Shown: positions 1 to 8,811 of the stretch, piece after piece
Layout: each line of letters begins with the position of its first letter
Position numbering within the stretch: position 1 is the stretch's first letter
Source of the DNA: Saprospiraceae bacterium
GTDB lineage: Bacteria > Bacteroidota > Bacteroidia > Chitinophagales > Saprospiraceae
DNA: 22,630 bases
Direction of reading: 5' to 3'
Assembly: GCA_025455635.1 (NCBI GenBank)
Contig: JALOMF010000025.1
Coordinates: forward strand, 1-22,630
Notes under the pieces: generated by a model
Seen by the model: the letters and a program-made list of their open reading frames with translations, nothing else
What the model was told of the DNA's origin: nothing
Databases searched by the model: none
Translations under genes and position numbers: made by a program

Positions 1-1508
1 GATGGCTATCGGGACAATACCCGCTCCGATTTCAATGGGCAATCGGTCATGCTGCGCTATCGGCCGAGTAAGAACCTGGCGCTCACGGCAGAGTTTTCGC
101 ACTCCGAGTACGTGTTTCAGTTGCCGGGGCAACTCACCGACAGCATGTTCCAACAGAACCCCCGCCAGAGCACCCGAAGCCGCAATTTTTACAGCCCCGA
201 TATCTATGTGCCGTCCATCAGCCTCGACTGGGCCGTGGGCGAAAAATCCCGACTGAAATGGACGACCTCCGCCGTTTATGGCAGCCGCAGCAGCGTCCTG
301 TTCGATAGGCCAGCGAACACGGCAGACGTGATTGACCCCACGACGCTCAACTACGCCAACCGCCAAGTGGACATTGACAACTACGCCAGCCACACGTCCG
401 AACTGCGTTTTTTGCACAACTATAATATGGGGAAAATCGCCGGCACACTGGCCGCAGGCATGCAGTACATCAACAACAACCTGCACCGCCGTCAGCAGGG
501 CAAGGGCACCACGGGCACCGATTTCGACCTCACCGTGGTGGATGGCAAATGGGGCCGTGACATGCACTTCAAGACGCAGAACATCGCCTTTTTCGTGGAA
601 AACCTCTTCCAAATCACCGACCGCTTCAGCGTCAGCCCCGGCGTGCGGGTCGAGTCGGGCGAGTCGAAGATGTCGGGCTATATCAGCTACCTGCCCGACG
701 ACGAGGTGCCGAACACCATCAAGCACCAGTTCCCGCTTTTTGGGATAAACACCGAGTACAAACTGGGCGACCTGCAAACGCTCTACGCAGGCTGGTCGCA
801 GGCTTACCGCCCCGTCATTTTCAAGGACATCATCCCGACCTCGCTCCTCGAAAAATCGGACAAGAACCTCAAGAATGCCCTAGGCTACAATTTCGAGGCG
901 GGCTACCGGGGCACGTGGGCGTGTTCAGGATGCAGTACAACAACCGCCTCGGCAACCAAGCCGTGCAGGAAGATAGCACTTTCTACGTTTTCAGGACGAA
1001 TATCGGCAACTCGGTGACACAGGGCGTGGAGCTGTTCGGCGAATATAATTTCAAAATGAGCGGCGCTTGGCGGGCCAGCATTTTCAACTCGACCTCCTAC
1101 ATGGACGCCCAGTACGAGGATGCCGCCATCCGGGTGGGCAGTGATAATGTGGACATCAGCGGCAACAAGGTGGAGAGCGTGCCAGCTTGGATTTCCCGCA
1201 GCGGCTTCACCGTAAAATACAAAACAGCCAGCTTGACTGCACAGTACAGCTACACCGCCGAGAGCTTCGCCGACCCGCTGAACACGGTGAAGCCATCCGC
1301 TACGGGCGCAGTCGGCGTGGTGCCCGCCTACGGCCTGCTCGACCTAAACGCCACTTGGCGCATCACGGGCAACGTGACCCTGCGCATGAGCCTGAACAAT
1401 GTGCTTGATAATCAATACTTTACCAAAAGGCCGACGTTCTACCCCGGCCCCGGCATCTGGCCTTCGGATGGAAGGAGCGGGAATGTGTCGGTGGGGGTGC
1501 GGTTCTGA
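1..1508 (+). pseudogene. TonB-dependent receptor, FecA-like, 3' part, frameshifted
   Basis: This is the C-terminal beta-barrel of an outer-membrane TonB-dependent receptor of the FecA (ferric citrate/siderophore) type. The plug domain and start lie left of the window, since the frame is open from base 1. What is seen: alternating-hydrophobic beta-strand pattern, the receptor motif YAGWSQAYRPVIFKDIIP, a barrel-closing segment LDLNATWRITGNVTLRMSLNNV, the FecA-like PGPGIWPSDGRS near the end, and a terminal phenylalanine (VGVRF). The reading frame changes near 917-919: frame 1 reads GYRGTW and frame 3 continues GVFRMQYNN. One extra G in the GGG run would join them into at least 502 residues. The change is either a real inactivating deletion or a homopolymer error. 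Substrate cannot be read from the sequence. Family call is strong; pseudogene status is uncertain. Confidence 0.85.
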
Positions 1509-1575
1509 TTTTTGGAAATTAAGCAGTTCTGACCTAGCTGCTACGCTCAAAGGGGCAGTTTTAGGCGAACCAAAA

Positions 1576-1998
1576 TCAATACACCTGTTTCGCCAGTTGA
1601 GACTGAAGGGTTCCTATCAGTTCATCTTGAGCTTTTATTCTGGCTTCTTGGCGCTCAAGTCTTGCTTCCTGTCGTTTTATCCTTGCTTCAAGGTTTTCTA
1701 TCTTTTCCTCGTAGAGTGCTACCACCTTCTCCGAAGCATTGTTGATGGTCAATCCATTAGAGTTGCTTCCTTTCTGCTCCTGTATATTGAAAACGAACTT
1801 CTCATTGAGGATGTCGTCTGGCGAAATGTTGTACAATTCTGCCAGTTTGTCCACCACATCGGGGTCAATCTTGTCCTTCTTTTTTACCTTCTCCATTCTG
1901 CTGTAAGTTGTTTGATGAATGCCTAGGTGATGCGCAACTACATCTTGCTTGTAACCGAACATTTCCCTGATTTTTTTGATTTTGGTGCCAAATTGCAT
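1576..1998 (-). CDS. XRE-family helix-turn-helix regulator with C-terminal coiled coil
   Basis: A 140-residue DNA-binding protein. Residues about 3-65 form a Cro/CI (XRE) helix-turn-helix domain: FGTKIKKIREMFGYKQ, then VVAHHLGIHQTTYSRME as the turn and recognition helix, then a DPDVVDKLAELYNISPDDIL tail typical of the family. Residues about 90-135 are a strongly charged heptad repeat (units of the type RQEAR-I/L-K/E), predicted to form a coiled coil and so a dimer or higher oligomer. The ATG at 1998 puts the HTH at the N-terminus, as usual for the family. The gene converges on the receptor gene, with 67 bp between their stops. Three TTATGC words just upstream could be its own operator. Target genes are unknown. 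This architecture is common and often unassigned in Bacteroidota. Confidence 0.85.
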   Translation of the reverse strand: MQFGTKIKKIREMFGYKQDVVAHHLGIHQTTYSRMEKVKKKDKIDPDVVDKLAELYNISPDDILNEKFVFNIQEQKGSNSNGLTINNASEKVVALYEEKIENLEARIKRQEARLERQEARIKAQDELIGTLQSQLAKQVY

Positions 1999-2001
1999 GG
2001 T

Positions 2002-2049
2002 TTATGCGGTTTGTGAATGAAATTATGCTTGGAGCGCCTAAGTTATGCG
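2002..2049. promoter_or_regulatory. Candidate operator: three phased TTATGC(G/T) words
   Basis: TTATGCG at 2002-2008, TTATGCT at 2023-2029 and TTATGCG at 2043-2049 lie immediately upstream of the XRE gene start (1998). They recur every 21 and 20 bp, about two helical turns, so they face the same side of the DNA. Direct repeats at this phasing suit an oligomeric HTH protein; the autoregulation role is inferred. They also lie upstream of the plus-strand gene at 2204. Confidence 0.35.
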
Positions 2050-4139
2050 TAAAATTGGTTTGTTATTGTACTTTGTCAAGAGATTTTTGTGATAGGGTAT
2101 TCAAGCCCTTTGCCTTTGGCAATTTCCACTCATCCTTTTTACCAAAGCTGGGCTTTTCTTCCGAACTTGTCCGTGGTTAGCCCAACTGCAAAATTCCTAA
2201 GCCATGAAACTTGCTTTCATAACCTCCTTCCTAAACCTGCCCACCAAGGCCAACGGGGCGCTCAAGTTGCTGCTGTGCTTGGCAACCTGTTTGGCTGCTG
2301 CTCAAAACTACTCGCCCCCAATTTGGAAAAGTGAACGGTCAACTTTGACCTCTAAAGTGACCAAGGGATCTGGGCCTTTAGCCAAGACTGTGGTAGCCTG
2401 CTCTATCATTGACATTACGCTCTCCAACTTGATGTGTAGCAACAATGGTACTTCCAATAATTTTATGGATGATTTCTATACAGTTGAGGTTACGGTTACA
2501 TACACTGAAAAGCCAATAACTGGCAACCTTCAACTTTCAGGTTCAAACTCAGCAAGTTTTAATGTATCTCAAATTGGGGCAAATTCGTTTACCTTTCCTG
2601 TATTTACCATACCAGTTGGTACGAGCCCAATTGACCTTACATACACAGCAACCTTTACAGCAACTCCAACTTGTACGAAGACTGTCACTTTTGACGTGAA
2701 TATCCAGCAATGTACCACTTGCCCAGCTGATAGTGCAATGGGTCAAACTTATCCTGATTGTTGGCCGCCCGAAGGTGAAAATCTTCCTGCATGTGAAAAC
2801 TCCATCAGCTATGCCCCTGACCCTGAGCACCCTGAGCGCACGCCAATCAAGTATGTGAGGGCGATAGTTCATATCCTTCAGAAAGAAGGAGATGACCCTG
2901 ACAATTTTACTCAAGCGCATTTGGGGGTTATCAAATCTTGGTTCGACGGCCCGCAAGGAGCAAACCAATTTTTGGCTAATCTTTGCCCAGCACCGGACGA
3001 CAATTCGCCTGATATAACCGATTCCCGGGTACGAATTATCAATTCGGGCACACAGGGAGTTGATGTTTTTTTCCACCCCGACAATCGAGGCTGGGGAACT
3101 TCTTCTTATACTGTATCCTCATGTCCTTGCGGAGAATGCGGTAGCTGTCAGACATGTTGCTCAACTTGTGGGCCACAGTTAAGTCTTGGGCTTGCCACGA
3201 TGGAATCTCGTTATGTCATAGGTGGGCCAAATGGCAATGGGTGGAGCCCAAACTTATCTCCCAACGAAATAGCTGCACTTTCAAGCCCTGACATCAGGAA
3301 TGCCTATCACATTTTCATTAGTAGGGGGGCATGGCGTGACTGCAACAACAACGGTGTGCCGGATGCAGCGGGTACGGATAAGTACAACTTATACCCTGGT
3401 GGATTTACCACTACTAACTATTTAAATTGTAACGATGATGGCTCACCTCCTTCCTCGCTTATAGCTTTATTTTGTGGTACTTTTGAAACATACAAGCGAC
3501 TGACCGATAATCCATATACTGGCTCAGTCGTTGGTGCGTTGCCTACTTCTGTAAGTGCTATAGGACGAAGCCTGATGGGTGAACTGTACCATCTTATGGG
3601 GATTGACCACATAGGGCCATTACGGGCTCATTTTGCCCATGCAAACGGGGACGATGGCTGTGCCGACACACCTTGGGATTCCGACTCCAATGTGCTTGGA
3701 TGTAATTTCGGCGGAGACCCAGCCACCACCAAATGCGCTTTAACCCAGTGCCAATTGGGTAAAATCCACTACTTTTTTGAAAAACTGAACCCCGCTTTAC
3801 AGCGATTCCCTGATGGTGCTGGCCCACATGAACCAGTCGGTGATGGGGATTACAATATGATTGGAAACTGCGATATAAACATGCCCGATATCACAATTAG
3901 TAATGCGGAGAATATTATTTGGGATTATTCTCGCCAAGTCCGTTCCAACGTACTCGTCAAGTCTGGCGGCAAGCTCACCATCCGCTGCGACGTGGGCTTC
4001 CCTGAGAACGCCAACATCACCGTGGAGAAGGAAGGCCAGCTCATCGTGGACGGCGCGAGGCTCTACAACAACTGCGACGGTGAGCATTGGCAGGGCATCA
4101 CCGTGGAGGGCGATGACGACCTGACACAGGACTACGATA

Positions 4140-4148
4140 TCTACAACC
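4140..4148. repeat. Target site duplication, left copy (TCTACAACC)
   Basis: The nine bases TCTACAACC directly abut the left end of the IS and recur at 5310-5318 directly after its right end. Nine base pairs is the duplication length known for the IS903 subgroup. Confidence 0.95.
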
Positions 4149-4165
4149 GACTTTGTTGCATGGCT
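4149..4165. repeat. IS left terminal inverted repeat
   Basis: GACTTTGTTGCATGGCT, a 17/17 match to the reverse complement of 5293-5309. The match stops at the next base. Confidence 0.95.
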
Positions 4166-4209
4166 AGCCACAAGGCGGGCCAATAGGTAGGAAAATAGCG
4201 CCGTAGTGG

Positions 4210-4217
4210 TAATTTTG
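4210..4217 (+). promoter_or_regulatory. Candidate -7 element of the transposase promoter
   Basis: TAATTTTG fits the Bacteroidota -7 consensus TAnnTTTG and lies 35 bp before the transposase ATG. No convincing -33 TTTG is present at the usual distance, so the call is weak. Confidence 0.35.
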
Positions 4218-4252
4218 AGCTACGAAACAAAAAAACAACCACCCACAGCGCT

Positions 4253-5245
4253 ATGACAAAGGTAAGGAAAGACAGCCAAACAACAGAAAAGCCAAAAGAG
4301 AAATACCGGGTCACGAACTGGAAGGCCTACAATAAGGCCCTGGTTGAACGTGGCTCTTTGACATTGTGGATAGACGATGAAGTGGTTGAGGAATGGTACC
4401 ACACCGGGGAGCAAAAGCCCGGCGGGGAGGTCATCTACTCCGACCGCTGCATGCAGTGCCTTTTGAGCATCAAGAGTCTTTTCAGGCTTGGGTTCCGTCA
4501 GGCAGAGGGCTTTGCCCGCTCGCTGATGCTGATGCTCGAACTGGGGGAAAAGCTCACAGTGCCAAGCTACAGCCAGATCTGCCGTCGTCAGAAGTCGCTT
4601 AAAATCGGCATCCGGGCCAAGGACCGCCGCCGCTTGGAAGCGGGCGGCGAAAAGCTGCACATAGTCGTGGACAGCACCGGGCTCAAGGTCTATGGTGAGG
4701 GCGAGTGGAAAGTGCGCCAGCACGGCGTGGGCAAGCGCCGCACCTGGAGAAAGCTGCACTTGGCAGTTGACGAGGGCAACAACGACCTGCTGGCGGTGGA
4801 ACTGACCACCAACGCCGTGGACGACGCAGAGGTGGTGCCCGGACTGCTCGAACAGGTAGAGGGTGTCGTCGCCAAATTTGGTGGCGATGGCGCATACGAC
4901 AAGCGGAAGGTGTACGATGAACTGGACGGGCGGGGAATAGCGCCCATCATACCGCCGAGGGAGGATGCGGCGTACTGGGAGGATGGGGAGGGCAACGACC
5001 TTGACCATCCACGGAACAGGGCGTTGACGATAATAGACGGCGTCGGGAGGCCGGAATGGAAGAAGCAATCTGGCTACCACCGACGAAGCAAGGCGGAGGT
5101 GGCGATGTTCCGGTATAAGACCATTTTCGGCCCAAGGATGTATGCCCGAAGGCTTGCAAACCAAAAGACAGAAGTGCGCATAAAGTGCGCAATCATCAAT
5201 AAATTCAACCAACTGGGAATGCCAGTTTCGGTTAAAGTCGCCTAG
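4253..5245 (+). CDS. IS5-family (IS903 group) DDE transposase
   Basis: A 330-residue transposase that cuts and joins the IS ends. The N-terminal region (about 20-125) carries the family opening NWKAYNKALVERGSLTLWID and the helical segment FRQAEGFARSLMLML. The catalytic DDE domain follows: Asp140 in HIVVDSTGLKVYG, Asp212 in GGDGAYD, and Glu282 in the signature YHRRSKAEVAMFRYK, which fits Y-x2-R-x3-E-x6-K exactly (Y275, R278, E282, K289). Length and all three acidic residues are normal, so it is probably active. The ATG at 4253 lies 104 bp inside the left end and gives the usual N-terminus. A small hairpin with a T run follows the stop. Confidence 0.96.
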   Translation: MTKVRKDSQTTEKPKEKYRVTNWKAYNKALVERGSLTLWIDDEVVEEWYHTGEQKPGGEVIYSDRCMQCLLSIKSLFRLGFRQAEGFARSLMLMLELGEKLTVPSYSQICRRQKSLKIGIRAKDRRRLEAGGEKLHIVVDSTGLKVYGEGEWKVRQHGVGKRRTWRKLHLAVDEGNNDLLAVELTTNAVDDAEVVPGLLEQVEGVVAKFGGDGAYDKRKVYDELDGRGIAPIIPPREDAAYWEDGEGNDLDHPRNRALTIIDGVGRPEWKKQSGYHRRSKAEVAMFRYKTIFGPRMYARRLANQKTEVRIKCAIINKFNQLGMPVSVKVA

Positions 5246-5250
5246 CTAAA

Positions 5251-5269
5251 CCCCTAAATGGGGATTTTT
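5251..5269 (+). terminator. Weak hairpin with T run after the transposase
   Basis: CCCC-TAAAT-GGGG followed by ATTTTT, beginning 6 bp after the transposase stop. The stem is only 4 bp, so termination would be weak. Confidence 0.4.
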
Positions 5270-5292
5270 GGGAATGACAGAAATTAACTCGG

Positions 5293-5309
5293 AGCCATGC
5301 AACAAAGTC
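5293..5309. repeat. IS right terminal inverted repeat
   Basis: AGCCATGCAACAAAGTC, the perfect reverse complement of 4149-4165. The ATG inside it (5297) is in frame with the downstream gene half. Confidence 0.95.
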
Positions 5310-5318
5310 TCTACAACC
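5310..5318. repeat. Target site duplication, right copy (TCTACAACC)
   Basis: Second copy of the 9-bp duplication; identical to 4140-4148. Confidence 0.95.
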
Positions 5319-7294
5319 AGAAATACTACCAGGGCTATGTGAAAATCAACGCTGGCTCCGCCATCGAAAAGGCGAAGACCGGGGTGGACTGCCAGCCCGG
5401 CGGCATCGTGCAGGCCACGGGCACCCACTTCCTGAACTGCCTCAACCTCGGCGCCAGCATCAGGGACTTCCAGAACTGGAACATCAACAACAGCCAGCCC
5501 AAGGGCAACAACAGCTACTTCTCCGGCTGCGCCTTCGAGGCGGACGGCAACTACTCCGGCAGCATGGCCAGCGACTTCCAGTGCATGGTGCGCCTATCCA
5601 AAGTGGACGGTGTCCGGTTCATCGGTTGCTCGTTCGTGAACAGCGCAGCTGCCTCCACCCAAAACGAGCGCAAGTTCGGCATCTACGCCACCAGTGCCGG
5701 GTTCAACGTGACAGGCTCCTGCAACGGCAACACCTATCCCTGCAACAGCTACACCAACGGCGGCTTCATGGGCTTCGACCGGGGCATCCTGGTGGGCAAC
5801 ACGGTCGGCCTGCGCACCTTCGGCGTGTCCAACGCCGACTTCAAGGACAACGTGGTGGGCATCGAGGCGGCCAACGTGACCAGCGCCTTCATCGTCAACA
5901 GCAATTTTGAGGTGGGCTGCAGCCTGCCGTTCACCGTGCCGCAGCCCCAGTCCGTCAAGGCCAACCGGGGCATCATGCTCTATAGGTGTACGGGCTACAA
6001 GGTGGAGGCCAACCACTTCGACCTGCAGCCCGGCGGCGGCACCACCGACCCCTTGGGCATACTCGTGAACGCCTCTGGCCACAACCCGAACGAGGTCTAT
6101 CGCAACTACCTCGACGGCCTAGAAATAGGCAACCTGTCCAACGGCCTGAACAAAAACCCTACAAATCCATTGGTTGGCCTCCAATACCTATGCAACCAGA
6201 ACACCAACAACAGCATCCACGACTTTGCCGTACCGCAAGAGAAGGGCGCTGGCGGTGGCATCCGTGGCAGGCAAGGCTCCCCATCCCAAGCGGCTGGCAA
6301 CACCTTTTCCGTGGACCCACAGCCGAGCCTTTCTACATTTTTTCATATCAACAATGGGCAGGCCCCTTTTACCTATTATTGCAGCGGTTCAAGCTGTCCA
6401 ACGGATTATACAACAACGACGGTTACACCTAATACATTTACAGGAAATAATTTATGTCCATCCAAGCTACCTTCTGACAAGGACGAGGGCAAGCTGTCCG
6501 GCACTGAAAGACAGCAGTTCCAGCAGGACTTTGGCAACACGGGCCTTGACGGGGAAACCCGCAGCTACGCTGGCGACATGCTGATCAGGGATTACCTGTT
6601 GGCGGACAATACCGACATGGCGGGGGTACGGGGGCTGCTCACCCAGCAGGGCGACCTGGTATCAAGGTTCAAGGTGGTGGACACCTGGCTGGAAGAGGGC
6701 AACACTACTGCCGCCCAAACCGCCCTGTCCGACATACCCACCCAGTTCACGCTCGCTGGCGATTCCTTGACGGAGTACAACCACTTCAACAGCCTGAAGA
6801 CCCTTCAAATCGGTGCCATGCAGAACGGCACTAGTGACGAGGTGCTGGTTGCCAACAACCAGGCAAGCCTTGTGCTGATGGCCGAGGCGGGCGATTACTA
6901 TGCCTCGGCACAGGCCAAGGCCCTGCTCAACAAGGTCAACGGCTTCACCTACACGCCAGAGGTCTTCCTGCCCGAGGGCGTCGGGGGCAGCCAGCTCATA
7001 ATAGCCCCACCCGTGGCCAACTTGGGCAACCTGGCAGAAGCGGCCACCGTGGAGGCGCTGCCGAACCCTGCGAAGCAGCGGACGGTGTTCCACTACCAGT
7101 TGCCGAAGGGCGAGGAACAGGGGCGCATCACCGTGCTCGACCTGAATGGCAGGGAGGTGGCCAGGTTCGGCCTGAGCGCCAACCGTGGCGCCGTGGAATG
7201 GGACACCAAGCACTTGGCGGAGGGCATCTACATCTACAGCCTTGCTTCCGACAGGGCCTTGGTGGAGGCAAAACGCCTCGTGATAACACACTGA
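5310..7294 (+). pseudogene. C-terminal half of the IS-split T9SS protein: beta-helix and sorting domain
   Basis: This continues the gene begun at 2204. After excision the frame reads DIYN-QKYYQGYVKINAGSAIEK, a beta-helix turn that matches the preceding EHWQGITVEGDDD. Roughly 330 residues of right-handed-beta-helix-like repeats follow (many N-x-F/V steps such as CAFEADGNYSG, NADFKDNVVGIEAANV), then a helical segment (about 6480-6960). The last about 80 residues are a T9SS type A sorting domain: VEALPNPAKQRTVFHYQLP, ITVLDLNGREVARF, WDTKHLAEGIYIYSL, VEAKRLVI. The open frame could start at the ATG in the IS right end (5297), giving a 665-residue product, but that has no signal peptide and would stay in the cytoplasm. 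Both halves are thus likely non-functional. Function before interruption was a secreted or cell-surface protein; substrate unknown. Confidence 0.8.
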
Positions 7295-7309
7295 CCAGAT
7301 TCTCTGACC

Positions 7310-7347
7310 GGGCCATTGGCTGTTTGACCAGTCAATGGCCCTATTTT
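7310..7347 (+). terminator. Rho-independent terminator after the split surface-protein gene
   Basis: GGGCCATTGGCT (7310-7321) pairs with AGTCAATGGCCC (7330-7341), 12 bp with one G-U pair and an 8-base loop, followed by TATTTTT. It lies 16 bp past the stop at 7294 and 10 bp before the next gene's ATG. Confidence 0.75.
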
Positions 7348-7356
7348 TCTTTGTCT

Positions 7357-8800
7357 ATGAAATGGCTTTTTTCTATATTATTGATAAGCTTTTTGTATGC
7401 CGAAAGTATAGGCCAGACCACTTTCAATATCAGAGAGCGGTACGGATTTCCGGCATGTGTGCTCACCAGCGTTATCCCTACGGATAGTTGCTATTATTTA
7501 ACCGGAGTAATTGCGGATTCTTTTCCACCATATAATTCTGGAACAATTTTCATGAAACTTGGACTAAGTGGTAGTGTCGAAATATTAAAGACGACAAGAA
7601 ATAATTTCAAACAATACGGGTTATGGAAAAATTCTTTAAAATTGCTTGAAGACCATTCATTCATAGAAATTGGCAATACTAAAGACTCCACAGTTAAGAT
7701 ATTTTTGGTTAATTTCAACCAAATAGGCGATACTATTTTTACTAAAGAATACCTTAGTCCATACTTTCCAATTGGAAATTCGGTAAGCCCAACAGGCGGT
7801 TTTACTATTTTATCAAACGGCAATTTAGTCAGTTTAAATCAAGCATATATTCAAGATGACCCTTTTGGCAATGACGCAAATTATTACTTACTTTGTACGG
7901 ACAGCATAGGTAATTTTATTTGGGACAAAAAAATCGGAACCGGAAAGTTAGAATTAGCGAAATCTATTGTGGCTACATTACAAGACAAAATCATTTGTGG
8001 TGGTCTCAAAACAAATACGACCACCAACGTCATGGACTACACCTTCCAGTGCCATATCTTCCAGATGGACAGCCTCGGCAACCTGGAATGGGAATGGCTC
8101 AGCCCCGTCAGCGACGGCCTGCGAGACGCCGCCAACGACATGCTGCTGCTCGACGACGGCAGCCTCATCGTGGCATCGGGCGTGGGGCACGAGATAAGTA
8201 AACCTGTCGGATGGGAGCGGTTATGTTCTGGCTGGTATGACCTACAACTCCCAGCCACCTCCCAAATATTTTACCGTCCGGGGCTGGTTGGCCAAAGTAT
8301 CTCCGTCAGGCGACAGCATCTGGATACGCAAATATGCTGTCCTTACCGAAAGGGAGAGTGAGCACAAGGTATATGACGTCAAGGAAACGCCTGATGGCGG
8401 CATCATCCTTTGTGGTGAGACATTGGACTGGGGTTCTGACGCTACCTACCCCCAGCAGGGCTGGCTGCTCAAGCTGGACTGGCACGGCTGCCTGGTGCCG
8501 GGCTGCCACCTGACAGATGCCACCACCGAGGGGCAGGCTCCAGAAGTCAAGCTGGCCATCTATCCCAACCCGACCACTGACTACCTGAACTTCTATGTGG
8601 CCTCCCCCCTTCCCCCTCCCAAGGAGGGGGCGTTATTCCGCATCATCGGCAGCGATGGCCGCTTGGTCAAGGAGTTTGAGGCAGCTAACTTGGATGCCAC
8701 TTTCATAGTGCCCGTCTGGGACTTGGCGGATGGGGTGTACTGGTTGCAGTACGTACATGGAAAACAAGTCGTACATTCGGAAAAATTCGTCAAACAATAA
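7357..8800 (+). pseudogene. T9SS beta-propeller-like secreted protein, frame-disrupted
   Basis: The start at 7357 (MKWLFSILLISFLYAESIGQ) gives a clean signal peptide; the longer upstream frame runs into the preceding gene. The body has repeated blade-like units (GGFTILSNGNLVSLNQ, DGSLIVASG, DGSGYVLAGM, DGGIILCGE) typical of the propeller-type secreted proteins of Saprospiria. The C-terminus from about 8550 is a type A sorting domain (LAIYPNPTTDYLNFYV, FRIIGSDGRLVKEF, WDLADGVYWLQYV). Frame 1 is used to about 8195 and frame 2 from about 8198, because frame 2 has a TAA at 8195-8197. Frame 2 begins VNLSDGSGYVLAGM, a good blade strand, only about 13 residues after the previous one, which suggests an internal deletion rather than one lost base. 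Function is unknown beyond surface export. It is followed after 11 bp by another gene of the same kind. Confidence 0.75.
8612..8630. repeat. GC-rich palindrome inside the sorting domain
   Basis: CCCCCTCC-CAA-GGAGGGGG, a perfect 8-bp hairpin. It encodes part of PLPPPKEGA, which interrupts the expected beta-strand spacing of the sorting domain (YLNFYV ... LFRIIGSDGR). It looks like an in-frame insertion of a dispersed palindrome. Confidence 0.6.
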
Positions 8801-8811
8801 AAAAATCGAAC

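Larger units (their letters stand above)
2204..4186 (+). pseudogene. T9SS-secreted M43-metalloprotease-like protein, N-terminal part cut by IS
   Basis: This is the N-terminal half of a secreted protein. Residues 1-648 are native; the last 12 residues and the TAG stop come from the IS left end. Residues about 17-35 (LKLLLCLATCLAAAQ) look like a Sec signal peptide. A beta-rich domain follows (about 60-170), then a segment resembling peptidase family M43 (pappalysin): GELYHLMGIDH at 459-469 sits where HExxHxxGxxH belongs, and CADTPWD (487-493) matches the M43 DTP motif. The first zinc-ligand His is Gly459, so catalysis is doubtful. A cysteine cluster lies at 307-322. From about residue 585 (VLVKSGGKLTI) a beta-helix-like region starts and continues in the piece after the IS. 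Without the C-terminal sorting domain this fragment could not be exported by T9SS. Removing the IS and one 9-bp duplication gives a continuous 1306-residue frame. Confidence 0.8.
4149..5309 (+). mobile_element. Complete IS5-family (IS903 group) insertion sequence, 1161 bp
   Basis: The element has 17-bp perfect terminal inverted repeats (GACTTTGTTGCATGGCT at 4149-4165, its complement at 5293-5309), a 9-bp target duplication outside them, and one intact 330-codon transposase gene. The end sequence GRCTTTGTTG is characteristic of IS903-like members of IS5, which agrees with the transposase type and the duplication length. The ends and duplication are identical, so the insertion appears recent. 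It interrupts a T9SS surface-protein gene at codon 648-649, and its loss with one duplication copy (1170 bp, 390 codons) restores the frame. Confidence 0.96.

Noticed and set aside
4220..5212. 330-codon open frame antisense to the transposase
   Set aside because: A mirror of the GC-rich transposase gene; residue composition is not protein-like and the plus-strand DDE transposase explains the region.
5594..6082. Open frame antisense to the beta-helix segment
   Set aside because: Rich in Val/His/Gly/Ala from reversed GC-rich codons, no domain; shadow of the plus-strand gene.
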